A model generated the notes under the pieces. The model had not been told where the DNA came from and searched no databases. It was given only the letters and a program-made list of their open reading frames with translations. Positions 8,245 through 15,850 of a DNA stretch of 64,000 nt are shown piece by piece (within the stretch, counting starts at the first letter, position 1; each line of letters opens with the position of its first letter). The DNA is taken from positions 558,001 to 622,000 of the forward strand of contig CAWDOA010000016.1 of NCBI GenBank assembly GCA_963803875.1, in the 5' to 3' direction. This DNA comes from JABDIY01 sp963803875 (GTDB taxonomy: Bacteria; Actinomycetota; Acidimicrobiia; Acidimicrobiales; SZUA-35). Position numbers and translations under genes: made by a program.

Positions 8245-8964
8245 TCAGGCCTTCACCGAATACTGCACGAGGCTCTTACCGAGCACGGGGTTCAACAGCC
8301 GGTCGGCGGTGCGGGTGAGCCACGGGCTTTTCACGATGTCCCAGGTGAGAAATCGCAGGTACAGCTTGACCAGAGGGTTGTCGTCGTTGCGCACGCCCAC
8401 TGCGCACTTCAGCCACCAGTAGGGGCTGTGGAGCGCGTGGGCTCGGTGATCCTCGGTGGGCGTGAGCCCCACGGACTCCAGCTTCATCTTCAGCTCAGGC
8501 CGCCCGTAGATTCGCACATGGCCACCGACGGCTCCGGGGGCGTGATAGTCGTCGTCGAGCTTCCAGCAGATCATCTCGGGCAGTGGGGCCGGCACCGTGG
8601 CCGCCAGAATTCCCCCCGGTTTGAGGACTCGATGCAATTCGGTCATCACACCGAGATCATCGGGAACATGTTCGAGGATCTCGCTGGCGATGATGCGATC
8701 GAAGGCGTTGTCGGAAAACGGCAGCGTGAGTCCGTTCGCTTGTACGCATCCGGCCCTGGTTGTTGCGAGGTCGAGTTCGCCGTTGTCGTACATGGCGGTG
8801 AACGTGGTCCGGGTCTCCTCCATCTCATCGAGAGCAAGATCGGCGGCGATCACATTCACCCCATGCCGGGCACTCTCGAACGCATGGCGCCCGAAGCCTG
8901 CCCCGAGGTCGAGCACAGTCATACCGGGAGTGAGCCCCAGTCGGTTGTAGTCGACCGTCAGCAT
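8245..8964 (-). CDS. class I SAM-dependent methyltransferase
   Basis: A 239-residue methyltransferase of the Methyltransf_11 type. SAM motif I is VLDLGAGFGRHAFESAR (about 18-34), motif II ends in VIAADLAL, and the post-motif is FDRIIASEILEHVPDDLGVM (about 89-108). The C-terminal half carries hydrophobic segments that could touch a lipid substrate. The ATG lies inside the end of the glycosyltransferase gene (7-bp overlap), so the two are translationally coupled. The operon suggests methylation of a glycosylated lipid or polysaccharide precursor; this is inference. Confidence 0.8.
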   Translation of the reverse strand: MLTVDYNRLGLTPGMTVLDLGAGFGRHAFESARHGVNVIAADLALDEMEETRTTFTAMYDNGELDLATTRAGCVQANGLTLPFSDNAFDRIIASEILEHVPDDLGVMTELHRVLKPGGILAATVPAPLPEMICWKLDDDYHAPGAVGGHVRIYGRPELKMKLESVGLTPTEDHRAHALHSPYWWLKCAVGVRNDDNPLVKLYLRFLTWDIVKSPWLTRTADRLLNPVLGKSLVQYSVKA

Positions 8965-10262
8965 CGGGCGTTTCCCTGTGCGATCTGGTGGCTGGCCCGT
9001 GCCACGTCGTGTTTGCGCAGTGCGATGACCTCGCGGTACTGCTCTGCGGTGCGGATCGCCGTCTGACGCCAGGTGTAGAGCTCCGACACCCGCTCCCGGC
9101 CGGCCGCTCCGATGCGGGCTCGCAAATCAGGGTCGTCGAGAGCAATACGGAGTTTGGCCGCCAGGTCGCCGGCATCGCCGGGCTCACACTGCAACACCGT
9201 TTCGCCGTGGGTTCCGGTGACTTCTTTCAACGCCCCACCGGTGGTCGCCACCAGGGCCGTTCCACTGGCCATCGCTTCAACCGCCGGCAATGAGAAGCCT
9301 TCGTAGAGGCTGGGTACGACGGCAACCTCGGACTCGGAGTACAGCTCCACGATCCGCTCGTCGGGCACACCGGTGATGAAACCGATGTGGGGGGCAAGAT
9401 CGAGTTCCTTGATGAGCTTGTCCGATGGACCGCCCGGCTTGGCCCGGCCGATGAGGGTGAGCTTGATGTCGCGTCCTTCGGCCCGCAGTTTGGCCATGGC
9501 CTCGAGCAAGAACTTGAGGCCCTTCATCTCGGCGTCGGCGCTGGCGGTGGTGATCAGCTGGTTGGGTTTGCGCTGTACCGAGGGATCAGGTTTGAAGAGA
9601 TCGGGGTCTACGCCCACGTGAACCAGCCGCATGTTGTCCCGGTCGACGCCCATGTCGTCGTGGATGTCGTCGATCGAGTTGTCGCTGACAACCACGATTC
9701 GGGGCATACGGCGGGCCACCCGGGCCTGCATCTCCACGAAGGAGTACCAGCGTCGGAGGCTCCATCGCTTTCGCCAGTTCGGTGCCGCTTCCAGCTCCAG
9801 CCGACGGTCCACGGTGATGGGGTGGTGCAGCGTCGTGAGCACCGGGAGGAAGGTGTTGATGCCGAGCATGCCATAGCCCAAGCTTTGGTTGTCGTGCACG
9901 ATGTCGAACTCGCCGGTGCGGGGTTTCAGGGCTTGCCATGCTCGAAGAGAGAAGGCGAGCGGCTCGCTGAACGTGCCGGTGGAGAACACCAGCACCTCTG
10001 CCAGATCAGGCAACGACTTCAATTCCCAGTAGGCGGGGAAACGGCCCGGGTAGAGGTCGTTGAAGATGTCGAGGCTGGGGAGTTTGGTGAGGGTAATTCG
10101 GTCGTCGAGCACCGGATAGGGCTGCCCGCTGAACACCTCGACGGTGTGTCCAAGATCGACCATGGCCTTGGTGAGGTGGCGGGTGTAGATCCCCTGTCCA
10201 CCGACGGTCGGCTTGGACCGGTAAGACAGGTAGGCCAGCCTCAGCGGACGATCTTCACTCAC
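8958..10262 (-). CDS. glycosyltransferase family 4 protein
   Basis: A 434-residue GT-B fold enzyme. The N-terminal domain has the acceptor-site segment KPTVGGQGIYTRHLTKAMVDLGH (in two pieces around residues 14-34). The C-terminal domain contains PSLYEGFSLPAVEAMASGTA (about 312-331), the GT4 EX7E signature with its two glutamates. The product resembles actinobacterial 1,2-diacylglycerol or polysaccharide glycosyltransferases; donor and acceptor are unknown. It is the first gene of the three-gene operon, with GTG start at 10262 and a CATACT hexamer 5 nt upstream. Confidence 0.85.
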   Translation of the reverse strand: MSEDRPLRLAYLSYRSKPTVGGQGIYTRHLTKAMVDLGHTVEVFSGQPYPVLDDRITLTKLPSLDIFNDLYPGRFPAYWELKSLPDLAEVLVFSTGTFSEPLAFSLRAWQALKPRTGEFDIVHDNQSLGYGMLGINTFLPVLTTLHHPITVDRRLELEAAPNWRKRWSLRRWYSFVEMQARVARRMPRIVVVSDNSIDDIHDDMGVDRDNMRLVHVGVDPDLFKPDPSVQRKPNQLITTASADAEMKGLKFLLEAMAKLRAEGRDIKLTLIGRAKPGGPSDKLIKELDLAPHIGFITGVPDERIVELYSESEVAVVPSLYEGFSLPAVEAMASGTALVATTGGALKEVTGTHGETVLQCEPGDAGDLAAKLRIALDDPDLRARIGAAGRERVSELYTWRQTAIRTAEQYREVIALRKHDVARASHQIAQGNARC

Positions 10263-10267
10263 GTTTC

Positions 10268-10273
10268 AGTATG
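10268..10273 (-). promoter_or_regulatory. -10 hexamer CATACT, start at 10262
   Basis: CATACT on the minus strand lies 5 nt from the GTG of the glycosyltransferase gene; probable leaderless promoter of the three-gene operon. Confidence 0.5.
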
Positions 10274-10313
10274 CCGCTCGCCCCCACCCCCTCCCTCCCG
10301 CCCACCCTTACCC

Positions 10314-10390
10314 AAATTCCTGTGGATACCCACACCCTTTGTGGCTCTTGCGCTGGCAGAACGCCCGAATGTGGCTCTCGACAGGAAATT
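10314..10390 (+). repeat. 77-nt palindromic intergenic element, copy A
   Basis: Begins AAATTCCTGTGGATACC and ends ACAGGAAATT, so the ends are inverted repeats (9 of 10 positions). Inside, a CCACA/TGTGG hairpin is followed by GCGCTGGCAGAAC and a second TGTGGC. The same architecture and length recur at 35206-35282, 36359-36435 and 59011-59086. TGTGGATA is 8/9 of a DnaA box, which may be coincidence. Confidence 0.65.
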
Positions 10391-10403
10391 GGCAGCCACC
10401 GGC

Positions 10404-10409
10404 TAGCTT
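10404..10409 (+). promoter_or_regulatory. -10 hexamer TAGCTT, leaderless start at 10417
   Basis: TAGCTT ends 7 nt before the ATG at 10417 and supports this start for dtd. Confidence 0.5.
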
Positions 10410-10416
10410 CTCGGGC

Positions 10417-10854
10417 ATGAGACTGGTGGTTCAGCGTGTTGGCATGGCGGCCGTGAGCGTCGATGGCGAGGTAGTTGGCCAGATCGGGCAGGGACTCTGC
10501 GTGCTGGTCGGCATCACCCACGACGACACCACCGAGATCGCAGCCAAACTGGCCGAGAAGCTGGTGAAGCTGAGGATCTTCGGCGATGCAGAGGACAAGA
10601 TGAACCTCTCGGTGCAGGACATCGAGGGCGAGATCCTGCTGATAAGCCAGTTCACGCTCTATGGCGATGCCAAGAAGGGCAACCGTCCATCGTTCGTCGA
10701 CGCAGCTCGCCCGGAACAGGCGCTCCCTTTGTTCACCGACTTCGTGGAGAAGGTGGCGCTCAGCGGTGTGCCCGTGGCGACCGGCCAATTCGGAGCCGAA
10801 ATGAGAGTGATGATCGCCAACGATGGCCCGGTAACCCTCATTCTCGACGGCTGA
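10417..10854 (+). CDS. dtd: D-aminoacyl-tRNA deacylase
   Basis: A 145-residue protein that hydrolyses D-amino acids (and mischarged glycine) from tRNA, acting in the cytosol as a homodimer. Both family signatures are present: SQFTLYGD at about 77-84 (SQxxL motif with the oxyanion-hole residues) and NDGPVT at about 136-141 (the cis-Pro motif region). Length is exactly typical. The start MRLVVQRV matches the conserved family N-terminus and is preceded by a -10 hexamer. Single gene, convergent with the DUF1353 gene. Confidence 0.95.
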   Translation: MRLVVQRVGMAAVSVDGEVVGQIGQGLCVLVGITHDDTTEIAAKLAEKLVKLRIFGDAEDKMNLSVQDIEGEILLISQFTLYGDAKKGNRPSFVDAARPEQALPLFTDFVEKVALSGVPVATGQFGAEMRVMIANDGPVTLILDG

Positions 10855-10862
10855 GGCTCGGG

Positions 10863-11675
10863 CTAGGGCCCAATGATGCCGACGAGCCGCTCGAGCACGA
10901 GGTAGCCGACGTACCCGACGAAGGCGGAAACGATCGGTAGTCCGAAGAAGCCGATGGCGGCGCCGCCAACAACCCCGGCCATCAGCATTCTTCTGCCGCC
11001 GAAAGCCACCGCCAGCACGATCGAGAAGAGGATCGATCCGACGGCGATCTGGATCACTGCGGCCCCAATCTCGACCGGCCATCGCCGATCGCCAAGCCAC
11101 GGCAGCTCAACCGTTCCGAGATCGGGCACATCGAGAGCCATCACCGCAGACACCAGCGCCAGTGCAACCGTTGCAACGATTGCGACACCGACCGGAATCC
11201 ATCGCGGTGTCTGTACATCGTCGTCTTGGGTGTAGCTCGCAGTTCGCAGAGCGACCGCAGTCCACATCAACCATCTGCGAACCTGCGCCACGTCCAGGTC
11301 CTTCATCGCCTCTCGGAAGACGTAGTCGGCATGGGCTTCGTCAACTTGGTCACCGGTTGAGGTGAGGTATTCGACGCCCTGTCGTCCGCCGATCAGCGCG
11401 TCGTGCAGCAGCGCCGCCGGTGTGTGCCGGCCGTCCTTGGGAACCAACCAGGTGAGAAACAGTGGGACCGAGGCCATGTCGGTCTTGTTCGATTCGGAGT
11501 CGACGTCGGCGGGAACGGTGTAGACGACCCCCAAGTGGTCGACGTACTCGAACTGTTCGCGAATCCTATAGTTCCTTCTGTCGAGCCGCTCGAGAACGAA
11601 CACGGCCTCGTCCCGGGTGCCGGGACGATAGAAGCGACCCTCGGGACGAACATCTGGTTCAGCGGGAGCTTCCAT
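10863..11675 (-). CDS. DUF1353-containing membrane protein
   Basis: A 270-residue protein in two parts. Residues about 15-140 match DUF1353, a small domain common in phages, with TDMASVPLFLTWLVPKDG and TPAALLHDALIGG (His-Asp pair). Residues about 155-270 contain three to four hydrophobic segments. Free-standing DUF1353 proteins are usually about 100-130 aa and soluble, so the membrane extension is unusual. The ATG at 11675 follows CAGGAT by 6 nt. It lies 24 bp after the lnt-like gene on the same strand. The biochemical role of DUF1353 is not established. Confidence 0.7.
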   Translation of the reverse strand: MEAPAEPDVRPEGRFYRPGTRDEAVFVLERLDRRNYRIREQFEYVDHLGVVYTVPADVDSESNKTDMASVPLFLTWLVPKDGRHTPAALLHDALIGGRQGVEYLTSTGDQVDEAHADYVFREAMKDLDVAQVRRWLMWTAVALRTASYTQDDDVQTPRWIPVGVAIVATVALALVSAVMALDVPDLGTVELPWLGDRRWPVEIGAAVIQIAVGSILFSIVLAVAFGGRRMLMAGVVGGAAIGFFGLPIVSAFVGYVGYLVLERLVGIIGP

Positions 11676-11699
11676 GAGTCAATCCTGGCGTAGCGGTCC

Positions 11700-13262
11700 C
11701 TATCGGGCCACCGACCCGGGGTCCGTGTTTGGATCTGGCTCTTGGTTCGGTCCGTTGGAATGGTCTGAGTTTCGGTCCTTGGTGGCGGAATGCGATCTGT
11801 TTGGGCGTGGGACGAGACCACCCGCAGGCGTCGCTACCGCTGCTGCGACCAGCGCATACAGCAGTACCGGCCAGATACCGAGGTAGCTGAACAAGGTTCG
11901 GCCCTCGCGGCGTTGGATGATTTCGGTCATGATGATTCGTTCGCCAAGATCGCTTCGTTGGATCACGTCGCCGTCCGGCGAAACAATCGCCGACATGCCG
12001 GTGGGTGCTGCCATCAACAACCAACGGTCACCCTCGATCGCTCGAAGCTGGTTGCTGGCCACCTGTTGGGTGTGAACGATCGAAAGCCAGTAGCTCGCTC
12101 CGTTGGTGGGGTTGGTGAGCACCTCGGCACCGTTCACGATGGCGTCCCGTGATCTGCGTTCGAAATACGCCTCCCATGAGATATTCACTCCGAACACGCC
12201 CTCGGGAGTAGTCACCACGGCTGGTTCGGTACCGGCTCGCACATCCGCATTTGGGATGTCGCTGCTGAACCGTTCGATCAAACCACGGAGAGGCACGTAC
12301 TCGCCGAAGGGGACGATGCGCACCTTGTCGTAGCGGTCGATCTCCTCGCCGTCGGCGGTGGTAACGGCTTGATAGTTGACCGTCTCCACTCCGTCGCCGT
12401 CTTCTCGGTCCACCCGGTAGAACCAGCCGCTCAACAGGGTTGCATCGGCATCTTCGGCGACGCCGGCAACAACCTTCCTGGCATCGTCGACGCTGAAGAA
12501 CCGGCCCGGGTTCACCACGTTTTCCGGCCACAGCACGAGATCGACGGCCTGATTCAGATATCGGGTTGTCTCAACATGGCGACCCAAGACCACGGCGGCC
12601 GATTCTCCCGACGCTCGAGTTCGAGTGGCTCCACCGCCTTGCACGACTGCTACATCCAGCTCGCCGATGTCGGAGGCTCGGGGATGAAGCATGCCGAGTA
12701 CGACGAATCCGACAGTGACGCCCAGCCCGATCAGGGCCAGCCGTCGGTTGTCGGTGGTTACCAGTTCGCGAAGCGAGAGCCCCACCAGCACCACGAGCGC
12801 AATGATGAGGTAGGGGCCGGCGATCCGGGCGGTTCCGGCCAAGGGGGTCTCGACTTGACTCAAGGCGATGTTCGCCAGCGGGACACCGCCGAACGGGAAC
12901 CGCCAGCGGACAAGTTCGGCGACCACGATGGCGATCGGGAACACTATGAATCGATGCGGCCGATGCGTGGGCGTCAAGGCTCCGGCGATGCCGAAGTAGG
13001 CCGAGTAGGCCAGCACGGCCAGGATGAAGCCGGGCAGCGTGAGATCGATCATCCAGAACATCGCGATAGTCAGCCAGGTGGCTGCGATCACGAACGATCG
13101 GATGAATCGGGTGGCCGGGCCGACCTCGGCGGTCAGGTGGTCCCACCCGGCTATTCCGAGAAATGCCAAAGGCCACCAACCCCACGGCGGAAGTGATCCA
13201 GCAATACTGATGCCGGCCAGGATGGCGCCACCCCACCAGGGGATCTTGGGCAGGTTGGGCAC
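11700..13262 (-). CDS. lnt: apolipoprotein N-acyltransferase-like protein, nucleophile Cys replaced by Ser
   Basis: A 520-residue protein with about six N-terminal membrane helices and a C-terminal nitrilase-fold domain, the layout of Lnt, which N-acylates lipoproteins from phospholipid. The catalytic Glu region (LVLWPENVVNPGRF) and Lys region (YDKVRIVPFGEYVPLRG) are intact. The nucleophile segment reads GVNISWEAYFERR where the family has a Cys before (Y/W)E; the codon is TCA. This would abolish thioester chemistry unless Ser serves. The GTG start is supported by TAGGAT 6 nt upstream. Lipoproteins are encoded nearby (for example 2852-3679, 46611-46997). Confidence 0.8.
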   Translation of the reverse strand: MPNLPKIPWWGGAILAGISIAGSLPPWGWWPLAFLGIAGWDHLTAEVGPATRFIRSFVIAATWLTIAMFWMIDLTLPGFILAVLAYSAYFGIAGALTPTHRPHRFIVFPIAIVVAELVRWRFPFGGVPLANIALSQVETPLAGTARIAGPYLIIALVVLVGLSLRELVTTDNRRLALIGLGVTVGFVVLGMLHPRASDIGELDVAVVQGGGATRTRASGESAAVVLGRHVETTRYLNQAVDLVLWPENVVNPGRFFSVDDARKVVAGVAEDADATLLSGWFYRVDREDGDGVETVNYQAVTTADGEEIDRYDKVRIVPFGEYVPLRGLIERFSSDIPNADVRAGTEPAVVTTPEGVFGVNISWEAYFERRSRDAIVNGAEVLTNPTNGASYWLSIVHTQQVASNQLRAIEGDRWLLMAAPTGMSAIVSPDGDVIQRSDLGERIIMTEIIQRREGRTLFSYLGIWPVLLYALVAAAVATPAGGLVPRPNRSHSATKDRNSDHSNGPNQEPDPNTDPGSVAR

Positions 13263-13268
13263 CGATGA

Positions 13269-13274
13269 ATCCTA
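13269..13274 (-). promoter_or_regulatory. -10 hexamer TAGGAT, leaderless start at 13262
   Basis: Minus-strand TAGGAT lies 6 nt before the GTG of the lnt-like gene and overlaps the stop region of hemY. Confidence 0.5.
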
Positions 13275-14603
13275 CGGCGTTATTGCTGACGCAGTTCGTC
13301 GGGCCAGGCCGATGGTGGCGGGAATACCGATTCCTCGGTACGAGTTGCCGACCAGGTGAACCGTCGGCGCCTCCTCGGCCAGCGCGGCTTCGATTGCGTC
13401 GATCCGTTGCGAGTGCCCCGGTTCGTACTGAGGGAAGGCGTCGGGCCAACGAACGATCCGTTCCGACAGTGGCTGCCCCGGGTTGGCGTACACCCGGCTG
13501 AACTCACCGAGGAGTGTGTTCCGTAGCTCGTCGTCGGGCATCGAGATGGCCCGGCTGTCGCCGAAGCGGCCCGACGTGATGCGGATCAGGTAACGGTCCT
13601 CAGATCGGTACTGGGCCCATTTCGTGGAGAACCAGGTGCAGGCCGTCATCACGAACCCTGCGGCTCGGGGAACCAGGATTCCCGATGCATCGAGCGGCTC
13701 GAGTTGACCGACGGGCACTTCGATCGTGATCTGGGCAACCGATGCATGCTGAATGCTCGCCAGCATCTTTGACGTCGAGGGGCTGATGGTCTGAAGTAGC
13801 CGAGCAGCGCGGTGGGCCTCGGTGGCAACGATTACGTGGTCGAACCCCTGAGCAGGCACCTCAGCCCGAGAGTTCAGAACCAGGGTTGCACCGAGTTCCT
13901 GCAACCGCTCCACCAGGCGGGCGATCAGAGCAACCATTCCACCTTCCAACCCGTGGAACACCGGCTCGTTGGCGCCGGCCGAACCGAGTGTCGCACCCAC
14001 TTCGGATCGGGCTTCTCGCAGGCCAGCCACGAGCGACGGGCTCCGTTGTGCGGCTGCAAACAACTGGACGGCGCCGTCGGCCATGGATAGCTGCTCTATG
14101 GACGACGCATTGATGCCGCCGACCATCGGATCGATCAAGGTGTCGGTGACCTCATCGCCCAGGCGAGCCCGGCAGTATTCGCCAACCGATGTGGTGTCCG
14201 CCAGCGGAGTGGGTGGCAGTTCGAGATCCTGTCGGGCCCGTTTGATCCCGGCGGGCGAAATGATGCCCTCGAGTGCGTTGAAGTCGGTGGGGACACCGAG
14301 CACGGTGCCGGCCGGCAGGAGCTTCAAGGAGTTGTCGAGATAGAGGTATGCGGGCCTGGGAGACACCGGAATGGTCAGCTTGTCTTCCAAACCCAGTTCT
14401 CTGCATAGGTCGGTTCCCTCGGGAACCCGGGCCAAGAAGTTGTCGGGCCCGGCATCGACCATCCGATCACCGACCGGGGAGGAGAATATCTTGCCGCCCC
14501 ACCGATGAGACGCCTCATGCACGCTGACCTCGGCACCCGCCTTCATCAGGTCGTAGGCGGTGGTGAGGCCCGCCAGCCCACCGCCGATCACGAGCACCTT
14601 CAT
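13272..14603 (-). CDS. hemY: protoporphyrinogen/coproporphyrinogen oxidase (HemY/CgoX type)
   Basis: A 443-residue FAD enzyme of haem synthesis. The dinucleotide-binding motif VIGGGLAGLTTAYDL is at the N-terminus, followed by SHRWGGKIFSSPVGDRMVDAGPDNF (in two pieces) and a C-terminal LVGNSYRGIGIPATIGLARR segment, all typical of oxygen-dependent PPOX. In actinobacteria this family usually oxidises coproporphyrinogen III in the coproporphyrin-dependent route. The frame is open upstream, but the ATG at 14603 gives the conserved N-terminus and lies 4 bp after the hemE stop, so hemE and hemY form an operon. Confidence 0.9.
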   Translation of the reverse strand: MKVLVIGGGLAGLTTAYDLMKAGAEVSVHEASHRWGGKIFSSPVGDRMVDAGPDNFLARVPEGTDLCRELGLEDKLTIPVSPRPAYLYLDNSLKLLPAGTVLGVPTDFNALEGIISPAGIKRARQDLELPPTPLADTTSVGEYCRARLGDEVTDTLIDPMVGGINASSIEQLSMADGAVQLFAAAQRSPSLVAGLREARSEVGATLGSAGANEPVFHGLEGGMVALIARLVERLQELGATLVLNSRAEVPAQGFDHVIVATEAHRAARLLQTISPSTSKMLASIQHASVAQITIEVPVGQLEPLDASGILVPRAAGFVMTACTWFSTKWAQYRSEDRYLIRITSGRFGDSRAISMPDDELRNTLLGEFSRVYANPGQPLSERIVRWPDAFPQYEPGHSQRIDAIEAALAEEAPTVHLVGNSYRGIGIPATIGLARRTASAITP

Positions 14604-14607
14604 CGGT

Positions 14608-15645
14608 TCAGCACCGACCTTCTTCGTGCACCAGGTCCACGACCTGCTTGAGGATTCCAGGGTCACTTTCCGGCATCACGCCGTGGCCGAGGTTGAAGAT
14701 GTGGCCCGGGTGTCCGTCGTTATCGGCAAGCACTCGCCGAACCTCACGCTCCATCACCTCCCACGTTCCGGTGGTGAGGGCGGGATCGAGGTTCCCCTGC
14801 AGTGCGACTCGGCCGCCGGTACGTTGTCGTGCAACCGAGAGTGGCGTTCGCCAATCGACCCCAATCACGTCGGCCCCTGCATCGGCCATCAATCCGAGAA
14901 GCTCTCCGGTGTTGATCCCGAAATGGGTTCGGGGTACGCCGAGGTCAGCTACTTCGCTCAGGATGCGAGTGGCGTGGGGGAGCACGAACTCGGTGTAATG
15001 CTCGGGACGAAGCGCTCCAGCCCAACTGTCGAACAGTTGCACCATGGATGCGCCAGCCGCAACCTGGGCTCTCAACGTTGCGATTGCGAGATCGCTGATC
15101 ATCTCGCACAACTGGTGCCACAGCTCTGGTTGGCTGAACATCAGCGCTTTCACTTTGGTGTAGGTGCGAGACGGTCGTCCTTCCACCAGATAGCTGGCGA
15201 GGGTGAAAGGCCCTCCGGCGAACCCGATCAACGGCACGCCTCCCTCGGCAACCACGTTCTTGATGGTCTCTGCCTGATAGGGCAGATCGACGTCGGGTTC
15301 GAGGGGACGAAGCCGATCAAGGTCGGCAGCCGATGCGAATGGGTGTTCACACATTGGGCCGACACCTGGCACGATGTCGATCCCGAAATCAACGGCCCAC
15401 ACCGGGGTGACGATGTCGCTGTAGAGGATGGCGGCGTCTACCCCATAGCGGCGGACCGGTTGGAGCGTGATCTCTGTAGCCCGATCGGTATCGGCGATGA
15501 CGTGGAGGATCGTGCCTTCGCCCCGAACCTCTTTGTACTCGGGCAGGGACCGCCCGGCCTGCCGCATGAACCACACCGGAACCCGGTTTGCATCGGTGCC
15601 GGTTTCACCGGGAATCTGACGGGCGGCACGAAGGAGTGGAAACAC
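14608..15645 (-). CDS. hemE: uroporphyrinogen decarboxylase
   Basis: Converts uroporphyrinogen III to coproporphyrinogen III in the cytosol, the step before HemY in haem synthesis. The N-terminal signature VPVWFMRQAGRSLPEYKEVR and the GFAGGPFTLASYLVEG signature are complete, and the conserved Asp of YSDIVTPVWAVDFGIDI is present. The frame extends upstream to 15765, but GTG at 15645 is preferred: it gives 345 aa, the usual length, and TATCCT lies 6 nt before it. Co-transcribed with hemY. Confidence 0.95.
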   Translation of the reverse strand: MFPLLRAARQIPGETGTDANRVPVWFMRQAGRSLPEYKEVRGEGTILHVIADTDRATEITLQPVRRYGVDAAILYSDIVTPVWAVDFGIDIVPGVGPMCEHPFASAADLDRLRPLEPDVDLPYQAETIKNVVAEGGVPLIGFAGGPFTLASYLVEGRPSRTYTKVKALMFSQPELWHQLCEMISDLAIATLRAQVAAGASMVQLFDSWAGALRPEHYTEFVLPHATRILSEVADLGVPRTHFGINTGELLGLMADAGADVIGVDWRTPLSVARQRTGGRVALQGNLDPALTTGTWEVMEREVRRVLADNDGHPGHIFNLGHGVMPESDPGILKQVVDLVHEEGRC

Positions 15646-15651
15646 GCTGTC

Positions 15652-15657
15652 AGGATA
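15652..15657 (-). promoter_or_regulatory. -10 hexamer TATCCT, leaderless start at 15645
   Basis: Minus-strand TATCCT at 6 nt from the GTG; sets the hemE start 40 codons downstream of the longest possible frame. Confidence 0.6.
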
Positions 15658-15774
15658 CGACCCAGCGGTGTCCGAGGTTCGGGTCAGAAGGCACTGAAGT
15701 GGGCCGGTGCGGACCGCTCCAGGACGAAGCTGAGGCGCACATGCGTCGGTCAAGCAACCCTGCACCCCTACAAC

Positions 15775-15792
15775 CTGTGAATCGATTCACAG
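15775..15792. promoter_or_regulatory. perfect 18-bp palindrome CTGTGAATCGATTCACAG
   Basis: A perfect dyad in the divergent hemE-helD intergenic region, 22 bp upstream of the likely helD -10 (TATCAT, 15815-15820), so it covers the -35 region. It fits an operator for a dimeric repressor; the regulator is unknown. Confidence 0.55.
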
Positions 15793-15838
15793 TCGGTTCT
15801 CAAAAGGCAGCCGATATCATATTTAGCCCCCGTTTTTC

Positions 15839-15843
15839 AGGAG
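15839..15843 (+). promoter_or_regulatory. Shine-Dalgarno AGGAG for the TTG start at 15851
   Basis: AGGAG lies 7 nt before TTG and decides this unusual start. Unlike its neighbours the gene appears to have a true leader. Confidence 0.6.
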
Positions 15844-15850
15844 TTTTCGT

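Noticed and set aside
10330..10360. Replication origin from DnaA-box-like TGTGGATA motifs
   Set aside because: Only 8/9 matches inside a dispersed palindromic repeat, no cluster of boxes, no AT-rich region and no dnaA or dnaN nearby.
11400..13450. Long plus-strand open frames opposite the lnt-like and hemY genes
   Set aside because: They are antisense shadows in high-GC DNA with no start signal or family motifs; the minus-strand genes explain the region.
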